Positions 1-6,973 of a stretch of DNA of 18,272 nt are shown here, one piece after another. A program made the translations under genes and the position numbers. This stretch comes from JBMNNU01 sp050942695 (GTDB lineage Bacteria > Chloroflexota > UBA6077). Where the stretch lies: NCBI GenBank assembly GCA_050942695.1, contig JBMNNU010000030.1, positions 1-18,272 on the forward strand, read 5' to 3'. Under the pieces are notes generated by a model. The model was not told where the DNA came from and searched no databases. It saw only the letters and a program-made list of their open reading frames with translations. How positions within the stretch are numbered: position 1 is the stretch's first letter; every line of letters begins with the position of its first letter.

Positions 1-654
1 CTGGTGCTCAGCATGGAAGGGGCTGAGGGGCTGGATGGCGACCTCGGCGCGCTACGAGTGTTCCACAGGCTCGGCCTCCGCTCACTGGGGCTCACCTGGA
101 ACTGGCGCAACGAAGCCGCCGATGGGGTTTTCGAAACACGTACATGCGGCGGGCTGACGCAGTTCGGCATCGATTTGGTCGGGGAGTGCAACCGCCTGGG
201 AATCCTGGTAGACATGGCGCACCTGGCTCCGGCCGGGGTGCGAGACGTCCTGGAGGTTTCCGAGGCTCCGGTGGTAGTCACCCACGCCAACTGCCACGCG
301 CTCTGGCCTCACTTCAGAAACCTGACGGACTCGCAACTGGAGGCGATCGCCGCAAAGGGTGGCGTAGTAGGGGCTACCGCCGTCCCCGCCTTTCTAGGCC
401 AAGAAGAATCCCGTTGCCCTCTCGATCCATTGCTAGACCATATCGATCACATGGTAAAGGTGATGGGCGAAGACGCCGTAGGGATAGGACTGGACCTGGA
501 CGGTGTCGGAGATAACCGTGTAGAGGGGTTAGAAGATGCTTCCAAGATGCCCAACCTCACGGTTGGCCTGGCCGAGAGAGGTTACTCTGAAAGCACTATT
601 CGCAAGATCCTTGGCGAGAACTTCCTCCGCGTCTTCCGCCAGGTAGCGGGCTAG
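1..654 (+). CDS. Peptidase M19 (membrane dipeptidase family), C-terminal part
   Basis: The reading frame is open from the first base, so the N-terminus lies outside the window and 217 residues are visible. The family consists of binuclear zinc dipeptidases. By comparison with human renal dipeptidase, SMEGAEG near the left edge supplies the bridging glutamate (E125). The two zinc histidines H198 and H219 correspond to DMAH (codon 220-222) and VTHAN (codon 283-285). FRNL follows at the place of the substrate-carboxylate arginine, and GIGLDLDG matches the catalytic GGDFDG aspartate segment. The end, with ILGENFLRVFR, is also typical, so the gene is intact at its 3' end. The missing part should carry the first HxD zinc pair. 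No functional link with the downstream glycosyltransferase is visible. A 7-bp hairpin (AGACGGC/GCCGTCT, 678-694) follows the stop but has no T-run. The family call is firm; the natural substrate (dipeptides or another amide) cannot be read from the sequence. Confidence 0.93.
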   Translation: MVLSMEGAEGLDGDLGALRVFHRLGLRSLGLTWNWRNEAADGVFETRTCGGLTQFGIDLVGECNRLGILVDMAHLAPAGVRDVLEVSEAPVVVTHANCHALWPHFRNLTDSQLEAIAAKGGVVGATAVPAFLGQEESRCPLDPLLDHIDHMVKVMGEDAVGIGLDLDGVGDNRVEGLEDASKMPNLTVGLAERGYSESTIRKILGENFLRVFRQVAG

Positions 655-786
655 TGCATGGCCAAACTGGCTTTGATAGACGGCGAAGCCGTCTGACTGG
701 ATGCCTGCTGTTTCATGTGGCGCGCTTCCTGCTACATCTTTCATCAAGCAATCACGCCCTATTTCTTGGGGCACTAGAGGACAGGT

Positions 787-1860
787 TTGAAAGTCCTATT
801 CGCAATTTGCGGCTGGGGCCTGGGCCATGCTACCCGGGACCTGGTCTTGATAAGAGCGCTGTTAAGAGCTAAACACCAGGTCACTATCCTAACAACGGGA
901 CGCGCCCTGAGACTCCTACGGTACGAGTTAGGCAACGCCTGCAGCTTTATCGATCTACAGGATATTCCGGCGCCCCTGAGCCGCTGGGCAACCGTTTTCC
1001 ACATCAAGATGGTACTATCGCTCCCCTTGATGTTCCGGATCTTCTGGAAAGAATACCGGACAATCGGGCAGCTTCAGCGCCTTCACCGCTTCGACAGGAT
1101 AATATCAGACACCCGTTACGGGGCATCGTTGCGTGAGGTACCAAGTTTCTATCTGGTGCACTCCCTTCGACAGATCTTGCCCGGACGCCCTGCTCCATTA
1201 GAGGCCATCGTGGAACGGGTCCAAAAGCGACTGATGGCAAGAGCCCGGAAGTTGATAATCCCCGACCAGAAGAATGGCGGGCTGGCGGGCGACCTCTGCC
1301 ACAATCTCGTCTGTTCGTGGAAAGATCGTGTGGAGTATATCGGTATCCTCTCCAGTGTGGAGCGAAGGGATGTCGAACAGGATATCGATTACTTCATAAC
1401 CATCTCTGGCCCCGAGCCCCAGAGAACCATTTTCGAGCGGATAGTTCTTGAGCAAGTTTATGACCTGCAAGGGCGGATAGTCATCGCGCTGGGTAAACCT
1501 GAGGCTTTGCCCAACGGCTGGGCAAATGGGCGAGTTACTGTGAACAGCTTCATGGGCCGAAAAGAGCAGGAGGAGATGATGAACCGCGCCCGATTGGTAG
1601 TGAGCCGCTCCGGATACACGACCTTGATGGAGCTGGCGGAGCTGGGCAAGAAGGCTCTATTCGTGCCAACGCTAGGCCAGTGTGAGCAGGAGTATCTGGG
1701 TGATTACCACGAAAAAATGGGAACGATGCACTGCGTTTCACAACGGCGACTCGACCTGGCGCGGGATGTGGTCGTTGCCCAAAACTACCGGGGCATCCCA
1801 ATCGCTCACAGGACCGAAGAGTCGGTCAACAGGTTCCTGGATGTGGTGGAAAACGGATGA
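787..1860 (+). CDS. GT-B glycosyltransferase, MurG/MJ1255-like
   Basis: A 357-residue protein with a TTG start, preceded by AGAGG about 8 bases upstream. The N-terminus (MKVLFAICGWGLGHATRDL) has the glycine-rich loop and GH of GT-B glycosyltransferases related to MurG and to the archaeal MJ1255 family. The C-terminal half has ISGPEPQR (about residue 207), then SRSGYTTLMELAELGKK and the nearby TLGQCEQEYLGDY, the nucleotide-sugar donor site typical of this group. No signal peptide or membrane span is obvious, so it probably acts at the cytoplasmic membrane face on a lipid acceptor, as MurG does. The acceptor is unknown. The convergent isoprenoid gene fni ends only one base away, which suggests, but does not prove, a role in a glycolipid or polyprenyl-linked sugar. 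True MurG is less likely because no peptidoglycan genes are nearby. Confidence 0.75.
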   Translation: MKVLFAICGWGLGHATRDLVLIRALLRAKHQVTILTTGRALRLLRYELGNACSFIDLQDIPAPLSRWATVFHIKMVLSLPLMFRIFWKEYRTIGQLQRLHRFDRIISDTRYGASLREVPSFYLVHSLRQILPGRPAPLEAIVERVQKRLMARARKLIIPDQKNGGLAGDLCHNLVCSWKDRVEYIGILSSVERRDVEQDIDYFITISGPEPQRTIFERIVLEQVYDLQGRIVIALGKPEALPNGWANGRVTVNSFMGRKEQEEMMNRARLVVSRSGYTTLMELAELGKKALFVPTLGQCEQEYLGDYHEKMGTMHCVSQRRLDLARDVVVAQNYRGIPIAHRTEESVNRFLDVVENG

Positions 1861-1861
1861 T

Positions 1862-2902
1862 TTAAGTAATCTTCACGAGATGGCGCGTCCGGCGCAACGA
1901 TGAGATATCCACCGCCCCGATACCGAACATGGCGATGCGTAGCTCCTGGATTAACCGCTCCAGCACATCGACCACCGCCTTCGCCGACTCCGCAGCAGGC
2001 TTCAACAGCGGCAGCGCGACGCCAACGGCGCTGGCACCCATCGCCAGGGCTTTCGCTGCATCTACTCCGTTCCGGATACCGCCGGAGGCGATTACAGGCA
2101 GATTGCCAGCTACCTCCACCACCTGCCGAAGCGACTCCGCCGTGGGAATTCCCCACGATGCGAACGGAGATCTGAGCACTTCCTCCTGTTCTATGCCTTT
2201 TGATAGCTGCTCCACCACGAACCAGGAGGTCCCACCGGCGCCAGATACGTCTATGGCATCCACCCCGCTTGCCACCAGCGCCCTGGCGGCATCTTTGGAT
2301 ATCCCCCAGCCCACCTCTTTGACCATCACCGGCGAACGTAGCTCTGAGCAGACTTCGGATATCCTCTCCAACACCCCGCGAAACTTTAGATCCCCTCCCC
2401 GTTGATGGATCTCCTGCATCGCGTTCAGGTGCAGACAGAGGGCGTCGGCGCCGATCATATCCACAGCCCGGCGACATTCGTCCAGGCCAAAGCCCGCGTT
2501 GAGCTGTACGGCGCCCAAATTTCCGAACAGCAGGATATCCGGAGCAACATCCCTTACCCTGAAGCTATCCTCTAGCTCTGGGTGTAGGATAGCGACCCGT
2601 TGAGATCCGATCCCCATAGCCAGGCCCAACCGGTGAGCAGCCTGGGCTAGGTTGCGGTTGATCCTCGCCCCCAGGCTGCACCCACCGGTCATCGGCGATA
2701 TCACAATCGGCGCACTCAATTTTTTGCCAAACAGATACACGGATGTGTCGATCTCTTCCCAATCGATGCCAGGAAGCGCTTGATGCTCCAATCGAAAATG
2801 CTCGAAACCGGTGCTAACGTTCGATGCCTGTACAACGTAATCCAGGCAGATTCTCAAATGAGCTTCCTTACGTCGCTCGTGGGTCGAGATACTGCTAGCC
2901 AT
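1862..2902 (-). CDS. fni: Type 2 isopentenyl-diphosphate delta-isomerase
   Basis: FMN- and NADPH-dependent enzyme that interconverts isopentenyl and dimethylallyl diphosphate, the entry step to all isoprenoid chains; cytosolic. The 346-residue length fits the family. Recognisable pieces in order: STHERRKEAHL at the N-terminus, SAPIVISPMTGG (FMN-binding strand), GIGSQRVAI, HLNAMQEIHQRGGD (substrate/Mg region; the family usually has HLNPLQE), MVKEVGWGIS, DVSGAGGTSW, and SGGIRNGVDAAKALAMGA (flavin phosphate-binding loop). The ATG at 2902 is preferred because the family starts close to the THERR motif. It overlaps the end of the upstream DUF116 gene by 8 bases, indicating an operon. An in-frame ATG at 2914 would add four residues but has no ribosome binding site. 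The stop codon nearly touches that of the convergent glycosyltransferase, leaving no room for a terminator outside coding sequence. Confidence 0.95.
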   Translation of the reverse strand: MASSISTHERRKEAHLRICLDYVVQASNVSTGFEHFRLEHQALPGIDWEEIDTSVYLFGKKLSAPIVISPMTGGCSLGARINRNLAQAAHRLGLAMGIGSQRVAILHPELEDSFRVRDVAPDILLFGNLGAVQLNAGFGLDECRRAVDMIGADALCLHLNAMQEIHQRGGDLKFRGVLERISEVCSELRSPVMVKEVGWGISKDAARALVASGVDAIDVSGAGGTSWFVVEQLSKGIEQEEVLRSPFASWGIPTAESLRQVVEVAGNLPVIASGGIRNGVDAAKALAMGASAVGVALPLLKPAAESAKAVVDVLERLIQELRIAMFGIGAVDISSLRRTRHLVKIT

Positions 2903-3407
2903 TAGCCATACCATCTACGGCTTTGTTGCTTCTCTCCGGCTGAACCGAACGCTTTTGCTGGGCTGTAACGGCGCCATTTACTAGAGAGATGATCTCCAGC
3001 GCCGCTGCCTCGTCGACTTCGGTATCCACGCACCCATCGTTGATAAGCGGAACGACTACAATGACGGGTAAGCTGTTCTCGTTTTCCGACTTACTCCGCA
3101 CCGCGTCAACACCTTCCGCCAGCTCCTTCTCGCAGGCCACAGCAACTATCCCACGCGGGCGATGTTCCAGCACATATTTCAGAGCCATCGATCCACCCGC
3201 TGCAATACAAACACCCATATAGCCAAGAGATATCGCAGCATCCCGCAACCTGCCAACCACACAATGCTCTTCGCATGGCTCCGGACAGATCAAACCCTCT
3301 TTCGCAAATTTTCCAGGGCAACGCTTGCTGGGGCGTAGACAGTGGGACAGAAGGAGAACTCTCTCTTTCGGATCGATAGCCGCTAGCTGCTTGCGAACCT
3401 TATCCAT
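2895..3407 (-). CDS. DUF116 family cysteine-rich protein
   Basis: A 170-residue protein of the DUF116 family, whose biochemical role is not established. The family hallmark is the cysteine cluster at residues 23-49 (SHCLRP, RCPGKF, then C-x3-C-x3-C), five cysteines that could bind an Fe-S cluster or zinc. It is followed by a Rossmann-like stretch with GGSMALKYVLEHRPRGIVAVACEKEL. The start ATG at 3407 has AGGTGA 8 bases upstream. It is the first gene of a two-gene unit with the IPP isomerase, overlapping it slightly. In my recollection DUF116 genes often sit beside polyprenyl-synthesis or lipid genes, so an accessory role in isoprenoid or membrane-lipid metabolism is plausible, but this is inference. 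No signal peptide or membrane span is seen. Confidence 0.85.
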   Translation of the reverse strand: MDKVRKQLAAIDPKERVLLLSHCLRPSKRCPGKFAKEGLICPEPCEEHCVVGRLRDAAISLGYMGVCIAAGGSMALKYVLEHRPRGIVAVACEKELAEGVDAVRSKSENENSLPVIVVVPLINDGCVDTEVDEAAALEIISLVNGAVTAQQKRSVQPERSNKAVDGMANG

Positions 3408-3494
3408 CAGCTATTCACCTGCGTAAGATTGATGCTGTTCCAGCGATAATTAAGCGGAAAGTAGATCATGCCTAAATGATAGCTGAGATAGATG

Positions 3495-3523
3495 ATTATA
3501 GGGAACCTTTTTTTTAGCACTAA
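3495..3523 (-). promoter_or_regulatory. Possible promoter for the DUF116-fni unit
   Basis: On the minus strand a perfect TATAAT (3500 to 3495) sits 88 bases before the DUF116 start. The hexamer 17 bases upstream (TTAGTG, 3523 to 3518) matches the -35 consensus poorly. The -35 area overlaps a short dyad TTAG-N2-CTAA that shares the ACTAAT half-site of the GntR operator found on the other side of this divergent intergenic region, so GntR control of this unit is possible but weakly supported. Confidence 0.35.
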
Positions 3524-3535
3524 TTCTATTTTTAC

Positions 3536-3564
3536 TTGACGTTGCCAAAAAAACACACTAAACT
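3536..3564 (+). promoter_or_regulatory. Sigma-70-type promoter of the gntR unit
   Basis: TTGACG (3536-3541) and TAAACT (3559-3564) are separated by exactly 17 bases, predicting transcription from about 3571. The TTG that would open the longest reading frame of the GntR gene lies inside this -35 box, so it cannot be the translation start used from this promoter. Confidence 0.7.
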
Positions 3565-3584
3565 GGCCGCAGCCAAACGGTATT

Positions 3585-3608
3585 GGTATATTAGTACACT
3601 AATACACC
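3585..3608 (+). promoter_or_regulatory. Probable GntR/HutC operator in the gntR leader
   Basis: A 24-base dyad with perfect 7-bp arms TATTAGT and ACTAATA (3589-3604) around AC, extended outward by GGT and ACC with one mismatch per side. The length and symmetry fit the dimeric site of a HutC-type repressor. It lies about 15 bases after the predicted start of transcription, before the gene's Shine-Dalgarno sequence, a good position for autorepression. That the GntR protein binds here is inference from position. Confidence 0.65.
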
Positions 3609-3634
3609 TACAGATTCGCTCGGAGGCTCAGCTT

Positions 3635-4381
3635 TTGGTCGCTCCCTATCATCTGCAGATTTCCACCCTGCTCCGCCAGGAGATCCAGTCAGGACGTTAC
3701 AAGCAGGGGGACCCTTTCACTACAGAAAAGCAGCTTGAAACGCGATTCGGCGTCTCCTCGACTACCGCGCGCCGTGCAATCCAGACCTTGGTCCAGGAAG
3801 GGTATCTGTATCGTCGTGTCGGAAAAGGAACATTCGTCCGGCGACCTCAGTTCGAAGAGCCGTTAGGCGCGTTGTGCAGCTTTTTCCAGGAGAGCGAAGC
3901 TATCGGGCTAACACCCAGCGCAACCATTACCGGTTTCGAGCGTCGGCCGGCAGACGCAACGATTGCCGATAAACTTGGGATTTTTCCCGAAGATTCAGTG
4001 TACTGGCTAGGTAGGATCCTCAAGATCGGGGATGATCCAGTTGCGCTCAGCGACTCATACTTCACTGCAGAGATTGGAGACCTGATTTCGAGGGATGTTT
4101 TTGAACACAATCCCATCTTCGAAGCCGTCGAAAGCCATACAGGTGCGCGGGCTCACGAAAGCGAGACGTTAATCGAAGCTGGGGCTGCAAAGGCAAAGGA
4201 GGCAGATATACTTCGCGTTCCAGAGGGCTTTCCGGTATTGATCATGGAACGCACCGTCTACGCGATAAACGGCAAAACCCTATGGACAACCCGGTACATA
4301 CATCGAAGCGATAAGTACAGATTCAAGACAAGGAACATTCGCAATTCCTCTAAGCGAGTCCTCGCTGATGAGAGAGAGTAG
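3635..4381 (+). CDS. GntR-family repressor, HutC type (wHTH + UTRA)
   Basis: A 248-residue transcription factor. The N-terminal winged helix (about residues 5-70) has PYHLQISTLLRQEIQSG, then TEKQLETRFGVSSTTARRAIQTL (recognition helix) and the wing RVGKGTFV. The C-terminal UTRA effector domain (about 85-235) includes ILKIGDDPVALSDSYF and LIMERTVYAINGKTLWTTRYIHRSDKYRF. The start is set to TTG 3635: GGAGG lies 8 bases upstream and the resulting N-terminus fits the family. Extending to 3536 would read through the promoter and operator. The gene is 19 bases upstream of the flavoprotein gene and presumably controls it in response to a small ligand, which from the enzyme context may be its substrate. 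The ligand cannot be read from the sequence. Confidence 0.9.
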   Translation: MVAPYHLQISTLLRQEIQSGRYKQGDPFTTEKQLETRFGVSSTTARRAIQTLVQEGYLYRRVGKGTFVRRPQFEEPLGALCSFFQESEAIGLTPSATITGFERRPADATIADKLGIFPEDSVYWLGRILKIGDDPVALSDSYFTAEIGDLISRDVFEHNPIFEAVESHTGARAHESETLIEAGAAKAKEADILRVPEGFPVLIMERTVYAINGKTLWTTRYIHRSDKYRFKTRNIRNSSKRVLADERE

Positions 4382-4400
4382 TTAATAGGAGGGTTTGTAC

Positions 4401-6050
4401 GTGACAAAACGGGTCGAAATGTCCGCGGATATCTTGATTATCGGCGGCGGCAGCGCAGGCTGTATGGCAGCCATCCGGGCAAAGGAGCTGCGCCCGGATG
4501 CGCAAGTTGTGATCTTCGAGAAGGGCAATATCCGCCGCAGCGGTTCGATCGCCTGCGGCATGGACGGACTGAACATCGTGGCGATCCCCGGCAAAGATAC
4601 CCCTGAGACGTACGTTGAAGCCTCCTCTATGTACGTCGAAGGTGTCGAGGACCAGATGCCCAGCTACGTCATGGCTAAGCGCAGCTTCCCGCTGCTGCAG
4701 AAGCTGGAAAACTGGGGGATAGCTTTTCCTAAGGACTCCAACGGTGATTACCAGACTCTCAGGGTACTTTCTAAGGGCAAATTCCTGGTGGCCATGGACG
4801 CCCCTGAGCTGAAGACCATGCTGGCAGATAAGGTGCTCAAGGCGGGTGTCACGGTGGTCAACCGCACCTCAGCCACAGGCCTCCTCACCAAAGACGGGCG
4901 CGTCGTCGGTGCCACCGGACTCAACCTGCGAACCGGCGAGTTGGTCGTCTGCAAGGCCAAGGCTACAATCCTAACCACCGGCGGCTGCGCCCGCTTCGGC
5001 CTGCCTAACTCCGGCTACCTCTTCGGCACCTACGACTATCCGGGCAACGCAGGCGACGGCTACGCCCTCGCCTACCAGGCCGGCGCCCAACTCACCGGGC
5101 TCGAGTGCACGGTAAGCTATCCACTCATCAAGGACCTGGAGGCGCCCCTCCTCTACATCACCCTGCCACGAGGCGCCCAGGTGATCAACGTCGAAGGCAA
5201 GCCTCTGGGAGAGGGGCACGTCCCGATGAAGGTCATACTAAAGGAGTTCGAGGAGCATCGCGATCCCGCTTTCGTGAAGATGGATCATTTGCCCGAGGAT
5301 AAGATCAAGGAGATCGAAAGCATTCTGTTCAGCACGGAAAGGCCTATCCAGAAGCGCTTCTTCGAGCAGCGAGGCCAGGACTTCCGAAAGAAACCGATCG
5401 AGCTGAAGCCCACAGAGTTTTACCTCTGCGGCGGCCACGGGATCACCGGCCTTGTGGTTAACGAAAAGGCCGAGAGTTCCATGCCCGGCCTCTACGCTGC
5501 CGGTGACGTCGCCAACGTCCCTCGACAGCACCTCACCGGAGCCTTCGTCTTCGGCGAAATCTCAGCCGAGCAGGCAGTCGACTCTCTCGACAGGACCGAC
5601 AACCCTTCCATCGACGAAGCTCAGCTTAAGGAGTTGGAGAACTCCACTTTCCTGCCTCTGGGTGGATCGGGCAAAGTCCCTCTGGATACATTCGAGTACA
5701 AGGTCCGGCGCCTCATCAACGACTATGCAGTCCCGCCCAAGAACGGCTACAAGCTCTCTCAGGCCGTCGAGTGGATGGACAGACTCGAGCATGCCTGGAA
5801 ATCCGAAGTCAAGGTCTCCGATTTCCACGAGCTAGGACACTGGAACGAGGTCGGCCACATCATCACCTGCGCCCGCCTCTCCGCTCTCGCCTCCCTCGAA
5901 CGCAAGGAGTCCCGCTGGGGTCTGTGGCACTACAGATCAGACTTCCCTGAGCGCAACGACTCAGAGTGGCTCAAGCACATCGTCGTCCAGAAGGCCGATG
6001 ACGGGTCGGCCAAGATATCTCATAAGCCTATCCAGGGAGGTGTCCTGTGA
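4401..6050 (+). CDS. AprA-like FAD-dependent reductase (fumarate reductase/APS reductase superfamily)
   Basis: A 549-residue flavoprotein. The FAD dinucleotide-binding motif DILIIGGGSAGCMAA is at the N-terminus, a second FAD segment is ATILTTGGCARFG (about 190), and GLYAAGDVANVPRQHLTGAFVFGE (about 363-386) closes the FAD site. The segment RSGSIACGMDGLN aligns with the RSGAVAQGLSAIN region of APS reductase alpha. It lacks the histidine that binds FAD covalently in succinate dehydrogenase, so FAD should be non-covalent. GGHG (His about 346) lies where AprA has an active-site histidine. GTG 4401 is chosen because AGGAGGG ends 7 bases upstream; TTG 4395 is too close to it. The ferredoxin gene overlaps by 4 bases, as aprA and aprB are paired in sulfur metabolism. 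No sulfate adenylyltransferase or dsr gene is near, so the substrate is unknown; APS, fumarate or another oxidised compound are candidates. Confidence 0.85.
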   Translation: MTKRVEMSADILIIGGGSAGCMAAIRAKELRPDAQVVIFEKGNIRRSGSIACGMDGLNIVAIPGKDTPETYVEASSMYVEGVEDQMPSYVMAKRSFPLLQKLENWGIAFPKDSNGDYQTLRVLSKGKFLVAMDAPELKTMLADKVLKAGVTVVNRTSATGLLTKDGRVVGATGLNLRTGELVVCKAKATILTTGGCARFGLPNSGYLFGTYDYPGNAGDGYALAYQAGAQLTGLECTVSYPLIKDLEAPLLYITLPRGAQVINVEGKPLGEGHVPMKVILKEFEEHRDPAFVKMDHLPEDKIKEIESILFSTERPIQKRFFEQRGQDFRKKPIELKPTEFYLCGGHGITGLVVNEKAESSMPGLYAAGDVANVPRQHLTGAFVFGEISAEQAVDSLDRTDNPSIDEAQLKELENSTFLPLGGSGKVPLDTFEYKVRRLINDYAVPPKNGYKLSQAVEWMDRLEHAWKSEVKVSDFHELGHWNEVGHIITCARLSALASLERKESRWGLWHYRSDFPERNDSEWLKHIVVQKADDGSAKISHKPIQGGVL

Positions 6051-6250
6051 GCTGGGAAGCTGTCAGTGTTGATAAGGAGCTATGTAACGGTTGCGAGACC
6101 TGTGTCGACCTCTGCCCCCTTGACAACCTGAGGATGGGGGAGGACGGCATCCCCTTCGTGAAGTACGACCAGTGCTGGTACTGCGAAACCTGCGAACTGG
6201 AGTGCCCGACAGGGGCCATCAAGGTGGTCATGCCTTACCTAGTCAGGTAG
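6047..6250 (+). CDS. Small 2x[4Fe-4S] ferredoxin, AprB-like partner
   Basis: A 67-residue ferredoxin with two complete cluster motifs: C13-x2-C16-x2-C19-x3-C23-P and C43-x2-C46-x2-C49-x3-C53-P. The GTG start overlaps the stop of the flavoprotein gene (GTGA), and GGGAGG lies 6 bases upstream, so the two are translationally coupled. It most likely carries electrons to or from the FAD of its neighbour, as AprB does for AprA. Unlike AprB (about 150 residues), it has no C-terminal extension to wrap around the alpha subunit, so the pair is a minimal version of that architecture. The WYCETCELECP spacing in the second motif, with tryptophan and tyrosine between the first two cysteines, resembles AprB. 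The subunit interaction is inferred from the gene pair. Confidence 0.9.
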   Translation: MSWEAVSVDKELCNGCETCVDLCPLDNLRMGEDGIPFVKYDQCWYCETCELECPTGAIKVVMPYLVR

Positions 6251-6256
6251 AAAAAT

Positions 6257-6280
6257 AGGGGGCGCGTCCCCGCGCCCCCT
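6257..6280. terminator. Strong hairpin after the flavoprotein-ferredoxin unit
   Basis: A perfect 10-bp stem (AGGGGGCGCG/CGCGCCCCCT) with a four-base TCCC loop, starting 6 bases after the ferredoxin stop. On the plus strand no T-run follows. On the minus strand the hairpin is followed by TATTTTT, so it is a canonical terminator only in that direction. On the plus strand it may act as an mRNA 3'-end stabiliser or a weaker terminator. Confidence 0.65.
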
Positions 6281-6340
6281 CATCCCTCCATCTTTGGCTG
6301 TAACCGCTGGGACATGGTGCTTGCCGAAAGCAAAAATGAG

Positions 6341-6369
6341 TTGACTCCCGGGTCGATCGAGCTTATTAT
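6341..6369 (+). promoter_or_regulatory. Sigma-70-type promoter of the DUF134 gene
   Basis: TTGACT (6341-6346) and TATTAT (6364-6369), each one mismatch from consensus, are 17 bases apart. Transcription is predicted from about 6376, inside the adjoining palindrome. Confidence 0.75.
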
Positions 6370-6391
6370 TTTACGAACGAATGTTCATAAC
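6370..6391 (+). promoter_or_regulatory. Palindromic operator of the DUF134 gene (shared with 10446-10467)
   Basis: The dyad TTA-n-GAAC and GTTC-n-TAA around a 4-base centre starts directly after the -10 box. Aligned with the palindrome at 10446-10467 it is identical at 15 of 22 positions, and an A/T arm pair here is G/C there, so symmetry is kept by a paired change. The placement is that of a repressor site. Autoregulation by the DUF134 protein is the simplest reading. Confidence 0.65.
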
Positions 6392-6405
6392 TAGAAAGGC
6401 AGACG

Positions 6406-6831
6406 TTGGTTAGACCTCGAAAAACCAGGCGAGTAGGCTTTCTTCCCGGCGTAACATACTTCAAGCCTCGGGGGATACCGCTGCGGCTGTTGGAGGAGGT
6501 TCGGCTCACCCTTGAAGAAGTGGAGTCGCTCCGACTCAAGGACTACGAAGGGATGGAACAGGAGGAAGCCGCCGAGTTGATGGGAGTCTCCAGGCCTACC
6601 TACCAGCGGATCCTGGAACAGGCTCGCCGTAAGGTCGCTGAAGCCCTGGTGCTGGGGAAAGCCCTTCGGATCGAGGGTGGCAACTACGAGGTGGTTCCCA
6701 TGCAGTTCCGATGCCGGCATTGCGGGCACCGGTGGGAGCAGATCGCTTCTGGTAGCTCACCCCTGGCCTGCCCTAGTTGTGAAGAGGAGCCACACCCGGC
6801 GACATCTACAAAAGGGGGCGCTCAGCGTTAG
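6406..6831 (+). CDS. DUF134/UPF0251 predicted DNA-binding protein with zinc ribbon
   Basis: A 141-residue protein starting at TTG 6406, with AAAGG about 8 bases upstream. The N-terminus (VRPRKTRRV) is the family signature. The central part, with EVESLRLKDYEGMEQEEAAEL followed by MGVSRPTYQRILEQARRKVAEAL (about residues 38-81), is a sigma-70 region-4-like helix-turn-helix, and GKALRIEGG follows as usual. The C-terminal extension carries a zinc ribbon, C103-x2-C106 and C122-x2-C125, not present in every member. UPF0251 proteins are predicted DNA-binding proteins of unknown target. In anaerobes they commonly lie near NifX/ORP-type genes, as here (operon at 10565). The palindrome at its own promoter recurs at that operon's promoter, making it the best candidate regulator. 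The zinc ribbon or metal status might be the sensed signal, which is inference. Confidence 0.9.
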   Translation: MVRPRKTRRVGFLPGVTYFKPRGIPLRLLEEVRLTLEEVESLRLKDYEGMEQEEAAELMGVSRPTYQRILEQARRKVAEALVLGKALRIEGGNYEVVPMQFRCRHCGHRWEQIASGSSPLACPSCEEEPHPATSTKGGAQR

Positions 6832-6891
6832 CACCCCAAGAGCCAAAGCGGATAATATTACTGGCCGCTGCATAGGTATATAAAGGTGGGT

Positions 6892-6930
6892 CCAGGGCGC
6901 AGCGCCTGGCGGGGCTTGGGGTGTCCCCAA
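6892..6930 (+). repeat. Two tandem GC-rich hairpins
   Basis: The first pairs CCAGG with CCTGG (6892-6909, an almost continuous palindrome with one bulged G). The second is TTGGGG-TGT-CCCCAA (6916-6930) followed by TAAATTT. They fill most of the 142 bases between the DUF134 and FmdB-like genes and could be a terminator or a dispersed palindromic repeat unit. No second copy is in this window. Confidence 0.4.
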
Positions 6931-6973
6931 TAAATTTACCTGTCTATGTAGGGGTCAATAAGGGAGCTAACAG

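Noticed and set aside
678..694. Terminator after the dipeptidase gene
   Set aside because: The 7-bp hairpin AGACGGC-GAA-GCCGTCT is clear but lacks any T-run, so it is mentioned only in the gene entry.
1806..2477. 223-codon minus-strand open frame
   Set aside because: Out-of-frame shadow of the IPP isomerase gene, Arg/Gly-rich and without domains.
3536..3634. N-terminal extension of the GntR protein from TTG 3536
   Set aside because: It reads through a -35 box, a -10 box and the operator; TTG 3635 has a GGAGG at proper distance and gives a standard family N-terminus.
4401..6250. Dissimilatory APS reductase (aprAB) as a firm call
   Set aside because: The ferredoxin subunit is too short for AprB and no sat, qmo or dsr gene is adjacent, so only an AprA-like superfamily call is supported.
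6371..6390. LexA (SOS) box of the Gram-positive type, CGAAC-N4-GTTC, at the DUF134 promoter
   Set aside because: The match is good for this site, but the related site at 10446-10467 has GAGC/GCTC arms that do not fit LexA, no SOS gene is present, and the shared 22-bp dyad explains both sites better.
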